From Hymenolepis diminuta (taxonomy: Eukaryota > Platyhelminthes > Cestoda > Cyclophyllidea > Hymenolepididae), in assembly GCA_900708905.1 (NCBI GenBank), contig CAADRB010000022.1, positions 1,312,916-1,376,915 of the forward strand: a stretch of DNA of 64,000 nucleotides, written 5' to 3'. How positions within the stretch are numbered: position 1 is the stretch's first letter; each line of letters opens with the position of its first letter. Positions 1-10,351 of the stretch are shown here, one piece after another. Made by a program: the position numbers and the translations under genes. A model generated the notes under the pieces. It was not told the DNA's origin, did no database searches, and saw nothing but the letters and a program-made list of their open reading frames with translations.

Positions 1-719
1 CTAAGATAAATAATGCGTTCATGAGTGACCTCTAATTTATCGTTTATTTGACTAGAGTCCATGATATTGGCTAGAAATATCTTCATTTTTTCCGAATAAC
101 TAGAGTTAGGTGCAGCTTCTCAAGTTTTTCGGACTTTTAAGCATCATCAGAATTATGTTTTCTTTCGCTTTTTTCAAACATTAAGGTTGTTTTTGAAATG
201 TGAAAGTAAACCTTAAACTAAGCTCCAATCGAACGTAATATCTTCAGATATCTTACTTCAAGAAGGTCAACAGGTAAAAAAATCACCAAATTTGACCTAT
301 CCCCCTCCCTTATCCTCCCCCAATATACGTTAAAATCTCTATCTTTAACATAAATGATCTCTTTATTAAATGAATTTAATGGCAGTTCCTTCCATAACAC
401 TGCATTTTTTCAGATCTGGGTTTATGTAATATGTACTAGTCGCTAACTAATTGGTCGTCAGTAGGCTATGAAGAATAATGATTATCCTGCGAACTGATGT
501 TTATCGGCAAGTATTATTACTATGTATGACAATTCTAAAAATTCCAAATTTTATTCATTAATAGCGTTTTAACTCTTAACGAAAAGCAGTGCATAACGAA
601 GAGCGAACGTCCAGGGTCTTACGTTATTTGAATTCTTGATGCATTTAGTTGTTCATTTCCTCATAAGAGGTGTAATTCACTTTGTCCTTACATTATAACC
701 CACAGCAATGCAGAAAAGT

Positions 720-1010
720 TGTACAATTTTTCATTGTGAGAAAACGACTGAAGTCAGAGAAGTAAACTTCAATAAGAGAACAGGGGAGGGGTTGAAAAGA
801 ACGTCAAGAGTTACTCCATTTTATTTTCGGAATTTGGTTGTAGAATATTCACTTAATCGGTTGTCTCAAAATTCATAATTCGTCCCCTGCATTACTGAGC
901 AAACGCTTATCCACGATGCTCAGTGCTTATTGACCGGTTGTTTAATTATGATGATTGATATTGTCATTTCAATTTATTCCTTCTTTCGATGACCGGAAAA
1001 ATAGCGTGAT
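720..1010 (+). repeat. RF2 dispersed repeat, copy 1
   Basis: This copy carries the family landmarks: a GGGAGGGG-type run, then TCAAGAGT, then a GGTTGTA...ATTCACT block, and the core CAGTGCTTATTGACCGG at about 920, followed by TTAATTATGATGATTG. The same order of landmarks recurs about twelve times in the window on both strands. No coding capacity or tRNA-like head is visible. Confidence 0.7.
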
Positions 1011-1059
1011 CTTAACGTGTTAGTGGCCACAATGCACTTTGTAATATCCACATTTTTTC

Positions 1060-1200
1060 AAATCTCAATTTTCGCGGTTTGATCTCTGAGTTTCTGAGTG
1101 AGTTCATTCCGCGATATTCAGAGCTTGTTGGCCAATTGATTTAATTGATTGGGTGATCATTCCACTTTAACTCAAATGTATTGTTTTTACAGCCATGAAC
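1060..1200 (+). repeat. RF2 dispersed repeat, diverged partial copy
   Basis: The segment CGCGATATTCAGAGCTTGTT followed by GGCCAATTGATTTAATTGAT aligns with the core of the RF2 family but is more diverged than the copies on either side. Confidence 0.4.
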
Positions 1201-1339
1201 AGGTGGGTGAGATGAACGAGGGTGCTTTAAGGATATCAAAGCCCACTCAAAGTGGATTCTATTAATTAATCGATATTATTATACACAGTAATACAAGAAA
1301 ATGCACAATTTTTAATTGTTGAAAGCAAGTGACATCGAA

Positions 1340-1690
1340 CAATAGTAAGTCTAAAAATTATAGGGGGAGGGGTCAAAAATATACCAAGAGCAATGTCAAG
1401 GTATCAAAGAGTCTTGCTTCATTTGATTTTTGGACTCAGGTTGTACGGTATTCACCAAATGGGCCGTTCACGTTCCCGAATTAAAATTTCACGATTTGTG
1501 TGCGATGTTCAGTGCTTACTAGCCAGTATTATTTAATCAAGAGGAGTCGGTCTTTCCGCGTCAATTAATTTTTTTCCAGTGGTTGAGAAGGCAAATAATC
1601 TCACATGATAATTCCCCGTTTTCAGCTTTAGCAGAGCAAAGATGAGGTAGATAAATATTTCAAGCTTGCAGAGCTCCGTAAGCTATGTCC
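1340..1690 (+). repeat. RF2 dispersed repeat, copy 2
   Basis: One of the fuller copies. It has a GGGGGAGGGG run near 1362, GTCAAGGTATCAAAGAGTCT, the GGTTGTACGGTATTCACC block, the variant core CAGTGCTTACTAGCC, and the family tail with CAGCTTTAGCAGAGC at about 1624. Confidence 0.7.
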
Positions 1691-2059
1691 ATTCAATTTG
1701 GGTAGTTAATTGATAGTGATGCTTCCTAGAATATTATCCTTGAACTTCTATATCGGCACTTCTGTTGGCTAAATACAAGTGAATGTAGGTGAAGAATAAA
1801 TCTGGATGTTTAAAATATCCCTTTTGTCAACTATCCTATTCTTAAATTTAATGGATCATTTTATTTGTTTTTAATACTTAATACGGTTGAATTTCACGCA
1901 GATTTCTGAACTTTAGTGGATGAAAATCACACACTACGCAAATTAAGCTTCCCAAATATGTCAATTCACTTAATTATTTTTTATATTCGGTACATCGATA
2001 CAACATTCTGCTTACATTGGTTTAAGCAATTAATTTGATTTTGTTTCTTTCGGCTTTAG

Positions 2060-2285
2060 GCTAGGCAAGAATGAAAGGTACTTGCTACAAAACTTCAACT
2101 TGATCCAATTCATTGATTTCACTGACATTTCTGAGTCCGATGTGGAAGAAGAATTGGCAAAATCCAACTCCAAATTATTGAAAATGGATGAGGACTTGAA
2201 AAAATCCACTGAAGAAATTGAGACTACCAATGAAGGTATCTTTAGGGACCTTGACTCCCTCTATCCTCGAAAGCATTTTGAGAAT
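2060..2285 (+). CDS. RCOR: CoREST (REST corepressor) internal exon: coiled-coil linker
   Basis: An internal exon with a pyrimidine-rich acceptor ending TTTAG at 2059 and a strong donor GTAAGT at 2286, ending in codon phase 0. It encodes about 75 residues. The heptad-like acidic and basic stretch DVEEELAKSNSKLLKMDEDL, followed by a short helix and EGIFRDL, has the length and register of the CoREST linker between SANT1 and SANT2, whose vertebrate form ends in LDGGI. In CoREST this coiled coil packs on the tower domain of the LSD1/KDM1A demethylase. Its phase joins directly to the SANT2 exon at 4580, and the spacing from coiled coil to SANT2 matches the family. The exact exon start could be 2060 or a few bases later. 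Assignment depends on the downstream exon; alone it would only be a coiled coil. Confidence 0.7.
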
Positions 2286-4579
2286 GTAAGTTGTAATGAA
2301 AACATTTCTACTAAATTTGAAATAAGTAGTATGTTGTGCTGGCCTTAAGTAATCGGCGAATTCGATCTTTCATAGCGCCCTTTTTATTGCCAGTTACGGC
2401 AGTTATTCCATATCGTAGACTTAGCTAGCTAGTTAGCTGGTGTTAACTGTGTTAATTCTCACGGCAACGGAATCTCTGTGTGAGATAAAATCTCTTTAGA
2501 GGCGTGAGTCACTTTCATTCGAGTAATGGACCATAATAACTCGCTTGAGAACAAGACAAATTGATTTCCATTTCCATAATCCGATGTAATCACTTTTATG
2601 ATTAGGCGACCAATAGGAAACCACTCGCACTTAAACGCGAATCTGTGATAATTTTCTGTCCATTTTGATAACCACTACTGTTGAATAATTCACATTTTTT
2701 CAAATTTAAGAAATTTGAGGTAGTAATTGTTTTAATTCCAGCTATATTATCGCCAAGTTTGTTTATTTATAACTTTTTGTCCTATTCAATTTTTTAAAAT
2801 TCCTTGACAAAATTCAATTTGGCTGGATGATAATTTTGATATTAAACATCTTTAATCATCTCTTGTTAATGAATATATTGTTTCATATCTCTAATAATCA
2901 GAACCAATCAGCCTGGTTAGTTATTCCCAGTTTTCAGATGTCCACCATTGAGTTTCGAACTTGTCACCGCTTACTAATACGTTATGCTTGTACAGTTAAA
3001 GCAGAAGGTTTTTTTGAAGATACTATTTTGATGGGTGGTGCGTAGATTTCCGCGTAATATCTTAAGAAAAGACTACTTCAATCTTGAAATAGAGATTTAT
3101 GCTTAGTCTCATTTGTGGTTAGGACCTTTTGTTCTTAAAAACTTTCAAAGGAAGTGGGTGAGAATTGTGGATGTTTGGATTCAAGAGCGGAGTTTAATAT
3201 TCATTTGCATTCGCTTAATTATATCCAGTTTTAATTCGTCTGATAGCAGATGAAATCGTACACAAAAGTTAACCAAATTTAAAAGGATTGGTTGGTGGTA
3301 CCACTGCCATTTTTAGCGTTACATAAACATTATAGGTATAAGCTAGTGCCTATTAAGAATCTCATACTTCACATAACTTGGAACACAATTATAGTCAATT
3401 ATTCCTGTCTTAGTAGGCACTTTGATTATCAATGGAAAGGCATCTGAGGATGGATCAGATTTCGAAACACGGAGAGAAATACGAGGAATTTAAAAGTTCC
3501 ACTTGACTTATTTTCCGAATTCATTCAGTTGACTACATTTTTATCATTTGAAGTTCATTGTTGAAAGATTTAGCTTTCATTTACCAGATTCCTAGATTTT
3601 GATCCGTGTTTAAAGATTTAGCACATGCTTATAGCTGAGGGATTGGACATGCTCATCCTGGAGATATATTATTATTACAAGAAATTTATAATTCTTAATT
3701 ATGGAAAGTAACTGTAATCGGTTAACAGAAAGTCTAATAAATGATAAGAAGGAGGTGACCGAACAGATACTTTGAGCAACGTCAAAGTATCAAAAAGTTT
3801 TACTTCTTTTGATTTTTGAGTTCGGGTTGTACAATATTCACTAAGTGGGCAATTCACGTTCCATAATTGAAACTTCATGATTCGCCCTCTTGATTGCAGC
3901 AAATGTTTGTCTGCGATGTCCAGTGCTTATTGACGTTTTTTAATTAAGGAGGGTCGATCTTACCACTTCAATTCATTCTTTCTTTCAATGGTTGATAAGG
4001 CAATGATGTTCCGTAGCTTACAGTTTTTGAGACGTATATCTATTTTTATAACCAAAACAGCTGGTTTTTACTAGCTAAAATAGTTCTTAACCCCAAATTT
4101 CTAAATGCTTGCTGTAAGGTAGAATTTCGTCTGGTTCTGCTCTCTTCGATCATTTCATCTTCATTTTTCCATGTATCATATTATTCACACATGTTTACTT
4201 GCTCCTACATATCAGCAAGTAAAATGATAATAATATGGTAATTTTCATTTCTGTTCATTGTTTCTCATGTCATATGTTGCAAATACATACTGGGCCACAC
4301 TAAGCCCTTGAGATAGAAAGTGGAAGAAGACAATATTACCACTGTAGGTGCAGAGAGATAGAAAAAATCGGAACGAATGCAACAGGAGGCAGAAGTTAGA
4401 GGGCGAGAGAGTATTCATCTATCTCCCCATAGATGTCAAAAAATTGTTTCCCTGGCTCTCTAGCATACTGCCTTCTTCTGTTGCTTTAGTTTGAAAAAGC
4501 TCTCTCTATATCTAACGTTCCCCAGTCCACGTAACTCCGTCTACACTTTCACCAATTTCCTACTATTTACCACTTTTAG
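2286..4579 (+). other. CoREST intron (2.3 kb)
   Basis: The intron is bounded by GTAAGT at 2286 and TTTTAG at 4574-4579. It contains RF2 copy 3 at about 3740-4030. The rest (2290-3700 and 4040-4570) shows no supported exon. The stretch 4300-4520 is richer in GA and CT runs than its surroundings, but I see no gene in it. Confidence 0.6.
3740..4030 (+). repeat. RF2 dispersed repeat, copy 3
   Basis: A near-complete copy inside the CoREST intron: GGAGGTGACCGAACAG, GTCAAAGTATC, the GGTTGTACAATATTCACTAA block, GGGCAATTCACGTTCC, a GATTCGCCC...ATTGC segment, and the core CAGTGCTTATTGACG near 3920, with the tail continuing to about 4025. Confidence 0.75.
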
Positions 4580-5527
4580 GAGGTGACTTTCCGGTGGACG
4601 AAATCTGAATTTGCTATCCTTGTCATGGCATTAGATGCTTACGGCAAAGACTTTGCACAAATCGCTAAAATCATGGCCACAAAGACGGAGTCTACGATTC
4701 GCGACTTCTACAATAAGTACAATGCGCGATTTGGACTAGATGCTTTCATTAATAAGGAAAATAAGGAGCCGAAAGAGGAAAAGAAAGATGAGGGTGTAGT
4801 TTCTAATGCTTTTATAGAGTCTGCAGAAGGTGTAATCGAGGATGAGGCAGTTCAAAATGATGAACCTCCTTTGATTATCGCTACTCCGCAGAAGCGTCGA
4901 ACCCAATCAAATTCAAATTCACATCAAAAGGCAGGCGTCGTTGGCCCTTCTCCTAAAACCACAAAATTTCCCAAAGAAGATAAAGTTGAAATCCCTTCTC
5001 AAGAACCCGAAAGTGTGGAGATTAAGAAGGAGGAAGAAGCTGAACCGCCAGAAATTAGGAAAGATGAGGACAGTGCTGTCGCGAATGAGATGCCCAAATC
5101 ACGGCGTGGAAGGGCTCGAAAAGAAGTCCCCGTTCGACGTGTTTCCACACGCTCCTTATCGAATGAATCTCCCGCAAGTGCTGTCAGACGTCGGTCATCA
5201 AAATCAGCGGAAACTGTCGAGACTCCTCGCCGCCAACGAAAACCATCTACTCCCACCACTGTGGAATCGCCTGCACCTAGACCACGTGGAAGACCATCAT
5301 TGAAGAAGTTGGCAGAACACGTCCAAGAATCTAGTCCTTCAGGTCGGTTATCAAAGGGGACTAAGGGAGATCAGAGTAGTAGTACCACTAAGACCAAGGT
5401 TAACGATTCTCCTGTAACTGCTTCGAAGCGCAAACCTTCAATACATACTCAGAAGGCTTTAAAAGTTCCGAAGAAGCGTGCAAGAAACTCCAGTTTATCC
5501 CCTCGTTCTAGCCGCTTGCGTCGGTAA
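4580..5527 (+). CDS. RCOR: CoREST (REST corepressor) terminal exon: SANT2 domain and basic tail
   Basis: The last coding exon of a CoREST homologue, a nuclear scaffold that bridges LSD1/KDM1A and class I HDACs to chromatin. The acceptor TTTTAG ends at 4579 and reading starts in phase 0 (Glu-Val-Thr-Phe-Arg-Trp); the TAA stop is at 5525-5527. Exon residues 4-57 form a SANT/Myb domain (FRWTKSEF, DAYGKDFAQIAKIM, KTESTIRDFYNKYNARFGLD) that matches CoREST SANT2, including the YG.DF..I and F...Y..RF signatures. The remaining 255 or so residues are low complexity: an acidic Lys/Glu part, then Ser/Pro/Arg/Lys-rich sequence with AT-hook-like RPRGRPSLKK and RRGRARK motifs. Vertebrate CoREST ends soon after SANT2, so this tail is long for the family. 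The upstream exon at 2060 joins in phase. Other SANT proteins (MTA, NCOR) are less likely given the preceding linker. Confidence 0.82.
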   Translation, partial: EVTFRWTKSEFAILVMALDAYGKDFAQIAKIMATKTESTIRDFYNKYNARFGLDAFINKENKEPKEEKKDEGVVSNAFIESAEGVIEDEAVQNDEPPLIIATPQKRRTQSNSNSHQKAGVVGPSPKTTKFPKEDKVEIPSQEPESVEIKKEEEAEPPEIRKDEDSAVANEMPKSRRGRARKEVPVRRVSTRSLSNESPASAVRRRSSKSAETVETPRRQRKPSTPTTVESPAPRPRGRPSLKKLAEHVQESSPSGRLSKGTKGDQSSSTTKTKVNDSPVTASKRKPSIHTQKALKVPKKRARNSSLSPRSSRLRR

Positions 5528-5920
5528 AGACGGGAGATCAGTAATCGATATTATCACATTGTAGATGTTATCTCTCCTCCCCCGTGTGTCGGTCAATGTG
5601 TATTTTTTCTACTACTTCACTCCTACATGTACATACTTCAATTACGTGTCTAGCCCTTTTCTCTAATCCTTATCACTCACACTCCTCCTCCTACTTCCTT
5701 CCTTTCTAATTGTGATCTGATCACCGCTTTTATCTGCGTATGTATGCAATGAAATTGAAGGAACTAAGTGGAATATATTATAAATTGGCCGTTTTTTCGG
5801 AATTAGATAAAGCTGTGTGTTTGTTTTATTTAGTTCTATAGGAGAGATCCGTCAAATAGATCTGAAAGTGTATGCTAGTTTAAGGTCAGTATTTTGAGAA
5901 CTGAGAATAGTTAATAAAAT
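5528..5920 (+). terminator. CoREST 3' UTR and candidate polyadenylation signal
   Basis: Downstream of the stop the sequence is pyrimidine-rich (5570-5710). The first good AATAAA lies at 5913-5918, giving a 3' UTR of about 0.4 kb. The cleavage site cannot be fixed by eye. Confidence 0.5.
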
Positions 5921-5984
5921 TATTAATATTTTAATTAAGTAAGCAGAGATAATATGCAGGCGATATCCTGGATGTGGATACGTA

Positions 5985-6115
5985 TTGAACAGTCTGTCAA
6001 GTCAGTAATGGGAATGGCTAACCGCACTGGTTAATATGGGCCAATAAAACGAGTGTTAGAATGCGGGCTTCTCTTCAAATCGACAATGGAGTACCTTCTT
6101 ACCTCTCAAATCAAG
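5985..6115 (+). repeat. tRNA-derived SINE, 5'-truncated copy
   Basis: This copy contains the body of the SINE: AATGGCTAACCGCACTGGTTA, a GGCCAATAAAACGAG segment, then TTAGAATGCGGGCTTCTCTT and an ATGGAGTACCTTCTTACC-like block. The tRNA-like head is missing. Confidence 0.6.
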
Positions 6116-6854
6116 TGTTTTAGCACTTATTAATGGGCTCGGAGAGCATGTCAAGGGTGAAGATCATCCAAAAATCGCCTTTCTATGAAAATATTTATTT
6201 AAGCTTTGGGTCGAATATTATCGCTCTTGCTAAACTCGCACTGAGTGATTTTGCGTAAAAGTCCACACTTAAAAAGTACTGATCTACTGTAGTGTTCCAT
6301 GCCGGAATATTTTAGGAAGAGGGGTTCGTGTAAATAAAGCATGTTATTTATTGGTTTAGATGTTTTGGGTGTCATACCAGTACTAGAAATGTCATTTATT
6401 CGTTGGCTCTAAAATGGCTTATCTACTCTCTTTCAGAGTAAAAATTAGTCACTAAGATTTAGGTTAGCAGGTTCCATAATGCAGTTTTTTAAAATTGCTG
6501 GGTTTAAATAGAAAAATATAGATAATAAAATAATAATGAAAATGAAAATGACCTGAAATAAAACTGGCGATCTATAAGTTAGATATTCAGAAAGCCGAGG
6601 AACTTCAAATAAGTGCATGAATATTTAGGTCTCAAGTGCTTGAAAATCAAAACCTTATAAGAGTATTTTTATTGAGATGATCTCCTAATTGTGAAATTAG
6701 TTCCATGTAACTTTATACCGAATTACCCAGTAAAATAGTAACGGGATAAAAGAAACTTATCACACCATTGAAAAGATCCTTTTCCTATCTCATGTACTGA
6801 TATCAAGAGATATGAATTGCGATCTCTGCTCTGGTTCAGTTAAAGTTTAAATTG

Positions 6855-6985
6855 ACTCCCTGGTGCATATCCATCGGTCGATACTTATTGATAAAGTCTT
6901 GTCTACACGGTGACGGTAGAATGTGAGTTTCTTAATCGAGGAGGCTCCATGATTCGCTTATCCAATATGAATGTCTATGAGCGTT
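6855..6985 (+). repeat. tRNA-derived SINE, degraded copy
   Basis: It shows TATCCATCGGT, then GGTAGAATGTGAGTTTCTTA and GGAGGCTCCATGATTC in the same order as the fuller SINE copies. Confidence 0.5.
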
Positions 6986-7085
6986 TTCCTTGTTCTACAT
7001 GGGAATTACAATTACTATTGCTGTAATTCATTTAGGACAACTTTTGAGTTACTGATACAATAGAAATAATACATACTTTGCGCAA

Positions 7086-7280
7086 GTGAGCCGGTAGCGC
7101 AGTGGTCAACGTGCAAATCTGCTAAGTCAGAGGCAACAAAGTCAATGTCCATCGATATGTACGTCCAACGATGTGGACAGACAACCCTACTGGTTACTTC
7201 CGATCAGCAAGAGAGGTGATAGAATGTGCTTCTCTTAAGAGGGCCCCAGGATACCTCTCCTCTACGTAAGTCAAATAAAT
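7086..7280 (+). repeat. tRNA-derived SINE with A- and B-box-like head
   Basis: One of the clearest heads: GCCGGTAGCGCAGTGGTCAA (A-box like) followed about 40 nt later by a degraded B box, then TCCATCGATATG, an ACAACCCTACTGGTTA segment, GATAGAATGTGCTTCTCTTA and CCTCTCCTCTACGTAAG. The head resembles a tRNA gene and the body is shared with at least 15 other copies here. Confidence 0.7.
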
Positions 7281-7379
7281 GTATCGCAAAATTCTTCTGA
7301 ATCAAAGCTTTTAGTAGGGACAATTATAATGCCATTATTTAGGGGTTGTTTTTTATAGCGTAAAATTACCGTATAAATA

Positions 7380-8657
7380 TCAGGTTGCAACATAAGTTCT
7401 GTCCAATTTTTGAGCTGTGTGTCTAGGCCACGATTACTTCAATTTAGCTTGTTAATGTTTTGGGCTTATCTATGGTAATTGATAAAATATTATTTCTTCT
7501 TTCAGATTGTCTGATAATTATCATTATTAATAACCATTTCTAGGTCTAATATACACTCCAAATAAAGAGAATATCGGGCATGTTTCACTGTTTGAACTTC
7601 ATACAGGAAATACATCAGACTCAGCAACAAAAACACTCGAAGACACTTATGGAAATGATGTTGTGAATGAAAAGACCTGCAGAAGGTGGTTTTCACCTTC
7701 AGGTTTCAAAAAGGATAACTTCGGCGTGAAGGATGAACCGAAAGCAGGATGCTCAAAACAACTCAATTCTGAGTAATTGCAAGTTGCCATTGATGAAAAT
7801 CCAACCTGCACTACTAGAGAACTGAGCAAAAACCTTAAAGTAAGCTATATGACCATATATAGGCAAAGTATCAAAGGCTGAGAAATGGGCCCCCCCTCCC
7901 CCACGATTTGTCAGAAATCAACAAGCAACGGCGTGTGACCTGTTGTCTTTCACTGCGTTCTCGTGAACTTCAGACACCTTTTCTAGACCGAATCATAACT
8001 GACAGCAACGAGAAGTGAACCCTTTACAACAATGTTAAGTACAAAAGACAGTGGCTAAGTTACGGTTCAAAGCCAATTTCACAACCGAGACACTTCGGGA
8101 CTGCAACCGAAAAAAAATTCTGTTGTATATGGTGGAATTTGAAGGGAATTTTTTATTATGAACTAATGGGCGACAATCAAACAATAAAATTTGAGGTTTA
8201 CTGTCAGCAGCTAACTCGTTTAAGAGCAGTTTTAGAGGAAAAATGGCCCTCTTTGATCAATGGAAAAGAAGTGATTCTGCACCATGACATTGCCAGATCC
8301 CGCACTCCAAGAGCAAGCAAAAATCTCGTTGAAAAATTTGGCTGGGAAGTAGTGCGTCATCCACCATATTCTCCCGATCCTGCATCAACCGATTTTCATC
8401 TTTTCAGGAGCTTACAAAATCGTTTAATGGGACAAAGGCTTATTTCAAGAGAGGAGGTTGAAATGAAGAAGCTAGTCTCTTTTTTGAGTCCAAACTGGCT
8501 AAATTCTATGAAGAAGGAATGGGAAAGCTTATGACAAGATGGAAAGATGTAAATAATAAAATGGTGACTATGTTGAACACTAAATAAATGTATTTTTGAC
8601 AAAATTGTCACTATAATTCAAATTAAAATAATGGATAGAACTTCTGTTACAACCTGA
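7380..8657 (+). mobile_element. Degenerate mariner transposon with both terminal inverted repeats
   Basis: The element is 1278 bp, the normal mariner size. It begins TCAGGTTGCAACATAAG at 7380 and ends with the inverted TCAGGTTGTAACAGAAG at 8657; the first 26 or so bases of the repeats match with about 4 differences. It is flanked by TA on both sides (7378-7379 and 8658-8659), the usual target duplication. Between them lie transposase remnants on the + strand. Stops and frame changes make it non-autonomous and inactive. It sits about 1.5 kb downstream of the CoREST gene. Confidence 0.9.
7564..8581 (+). pseudogene. Mariner transposase pseudogene (D,D34D type)
   Basis: The N-terminal DNA-binding part is read from 7564 (FELHTGNTS, NEKTCRRWF, DEPKAG, then TRELSKNLKVS), interrupted by TAA at 7774. 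After one or more frame changes, FLDRIIT, NNVKYKRQWLS and GIFYYEL follow, and then an open stretch 8139-8534 with HHDIARSR and HPPYSPDP...TDFHLF. The spacing from the HHD aspartate to the TDF aspartate is 34 residues, diagnostic of mariner. The first catalytic Asp, in the TGDEKW position of the family, is now Asn (AAC at 8007-8009), and the Trp just after it is a TGA stop at 8016. The protein cannot be made intact. Confidence 0.9.
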
Positions 8658-9108
8658 TATTTTCTATCACATTATGATTATATAAGAAACTAGATATTTG
8701 CTAAAATAAGGCTTTGATTTGACGAGTTATCCATTGATCAAGTATCAAGTACCCAATTTGCAAGACTAATTTTAGAATTATTTCTCCATCGCAAAGACAC
8801 TGGCAGCAAGAATTTGCCGTCGTCAGTAATCGACCAGAATTCGCAATTTCTGTATGCATACGCAGACAGGAAAATTATAGTTCCACTGGCGCCGACTTAT
8901 AAGTGGCAAAAAGAAATGGCGTCTTTGCGCAGCATTATGGGAGTAGCTATTAAATAAGGGAAGGCGGCATCGACTCAAAGGTTATGGGCTTTAAATGTGT
9001 ACAAGTGTTATAAGATAGATGGAAAAAATGCTCGACCCGACCGATAATAAAATTACGACTTGTTGAAAAGGTGACTTAAAGCAGTCACGTCTGTGAATGT
9101 CAATATAC
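8658..9108. other. Spacer between two transposon relics
   Basis: About 450 bases with no ORF, repeat landmark or motif that I can support. Confidence 0.5.
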
Positions 9109-10351
9109 GGGTTGCGTATATCTGAAGACGCTTAAATTTTTGTAATTTAAACTAGCCTGATAATAAATAATGTATATTTTATATCAGAAGATTTCATGGC
9201 AAATGCTACTATAACTAATATGATGAAAAGACACGATGGTATAGTGTCTATAAAGCGAAACACACCAATATAGAAATTGCAAGATCCCTAAAAGTCGGCA
9301 AATCTTACTTTGCAAAATTAGAAGGAGATGAATTGGCTGCACGAGCAAGAGAAGACAGGAGCATTGTCAACATTCTGCTCTGACTCACACAGACGACCTG
9401 AGTTTGTGAGAAGTCAATGCGCGACATCTTGGCAAAGATCTTTAAGTGTTTGAAGGAACAATAAGGAATGTTGTTCACCAAGATCTCGGATACAAATCCC
9501 ACACGTTCTTAGGCGAGGTGAATTTATGTGGACAAAGCTCAAGAGGGTCGTATAATGTGTGCTAAACGACTCTTAAAGAAATTGAAGCACCCATAAGAAG
9601 AGGAGTGTCTTTGGTTTTCCTCCGACGAAAAACAACTACCACCAGTATGAAAAAAATCAATCGAAGAAATGACAGGTGGCTATGTGCGGGCGAACCTCAT
9701 GAACTGTTATGCATGGGCACGTAGCTTCCAGAAATTGTGATGGTTTTCGGTGTTTTTGTTGTTGTTGTTAGCAGTGAAAGGCACACCATGACTCCTCCAT
9801 TTTTTCCACAGGCCCTTAGAGTCAATGCGGATGCAGATGCCTATGGGGAGACCCTTCAAATTATTGTTGTTAAACCACCTCAGATAGACGGCGTAGCCAA
9901 ATGAGGAAGACTCCCTATGTATTCCAACAAGGTTCAGCTCCACCTCATAAAGCTCTCAAAAGCCAGGATTGGATAGCTAAGAACTTTCATCATCATATCA
10001 CGCCAAACTTATGGCTGCCTCCTAATTACTCACCAGACCTTAATCCTTTGGATTATTACGTGTGGAGTGGAGTGAGCCTGGTTGAAAAGGAAATTAATAA
10101 GCATCCTACTCTCTGATGGAAACAATAGTCCCAGGAATGGAGAACATCAGTACAGACCACCTGATGAAAGCTTGCAATCACTTTCGGACTTGAATTGATC
10201 GGACGATGGAAGCTGAAGGAGAATATACAGAATAAAATACGGAATATTGTGCTTATTGTTTGTTACAAGAAATTGTGGGTTTCAACCGTTAACAGTTTCA
10301 TTTTCTGTTTTTCTAAAAGTGCCTGGAGTGTCCTCAGATGCCTTGCGCACC
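9109..10351 (+). mobile_element. Degenerate IS630/Tc1/mariner-type transposon (maT-like)
   Basis: Transposase remnants at about 9255-10200 are bracketed by candidate inverted repeats: GGTTGCG..TATCTGAAGACGCT near 9110-9132, and on the other strand GGTGCGCAAGGCATCTGAGG then ACACT from about 10350. These share the ATCTGA(A/G)GAC(G/A)CT block. The size, about 1.24 kb, fits the superfamily. Flanking TA duplications are not convincing, so the ends are approximate. Confidence 0.7.
9255..10200 (+). pseudogene. Transposase pseudogene, IS630/Tc1/mariner superfamily, maT-like
   Basis: Fragments in shifting frames read IARSLKVGKS (helix-turn-helix region), RAKRLLKKLKHP-like sequence, WFSSDEK (first catalytic Asp near 9620), VNADA, then an open segment 9901-10113 with YVFQQGSAPPHKALKSQDW, FHHHITPNLW and YSPDLNPLDYYVW. 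The second catalytic Asp of the family's QQDSAP motif is Gly here. From that position to the third Asp in NPLD there are 39 intervening residues. Numerous stops and frameshifts make it dead. It belongs to a different family from the mariner 450 bp upstream. Confidence 0.8.

Larger units (their letters stand above)
1..2059 (+). other. Intron (or upstream part) of the CoREST gene
   Basis: No coding exon is recognised before the acceptor at 2059. The stretch is mostly repeat. Copies of a dispersed family (called RF2 here) lie at about 720-1010, 1060-1200 and 1340-1690, in the same orientation. The ELM2 and SANT1 exons expected for CoREST are not seen and probably lie upstream of the window. Confidence 0.55.

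Noticed and set aside
4999..5303. ORFs on both strands within the CoREST terminal exon
   Set aside because: They are alternative-frame shadows of the supported SANT2-tail reading frame.
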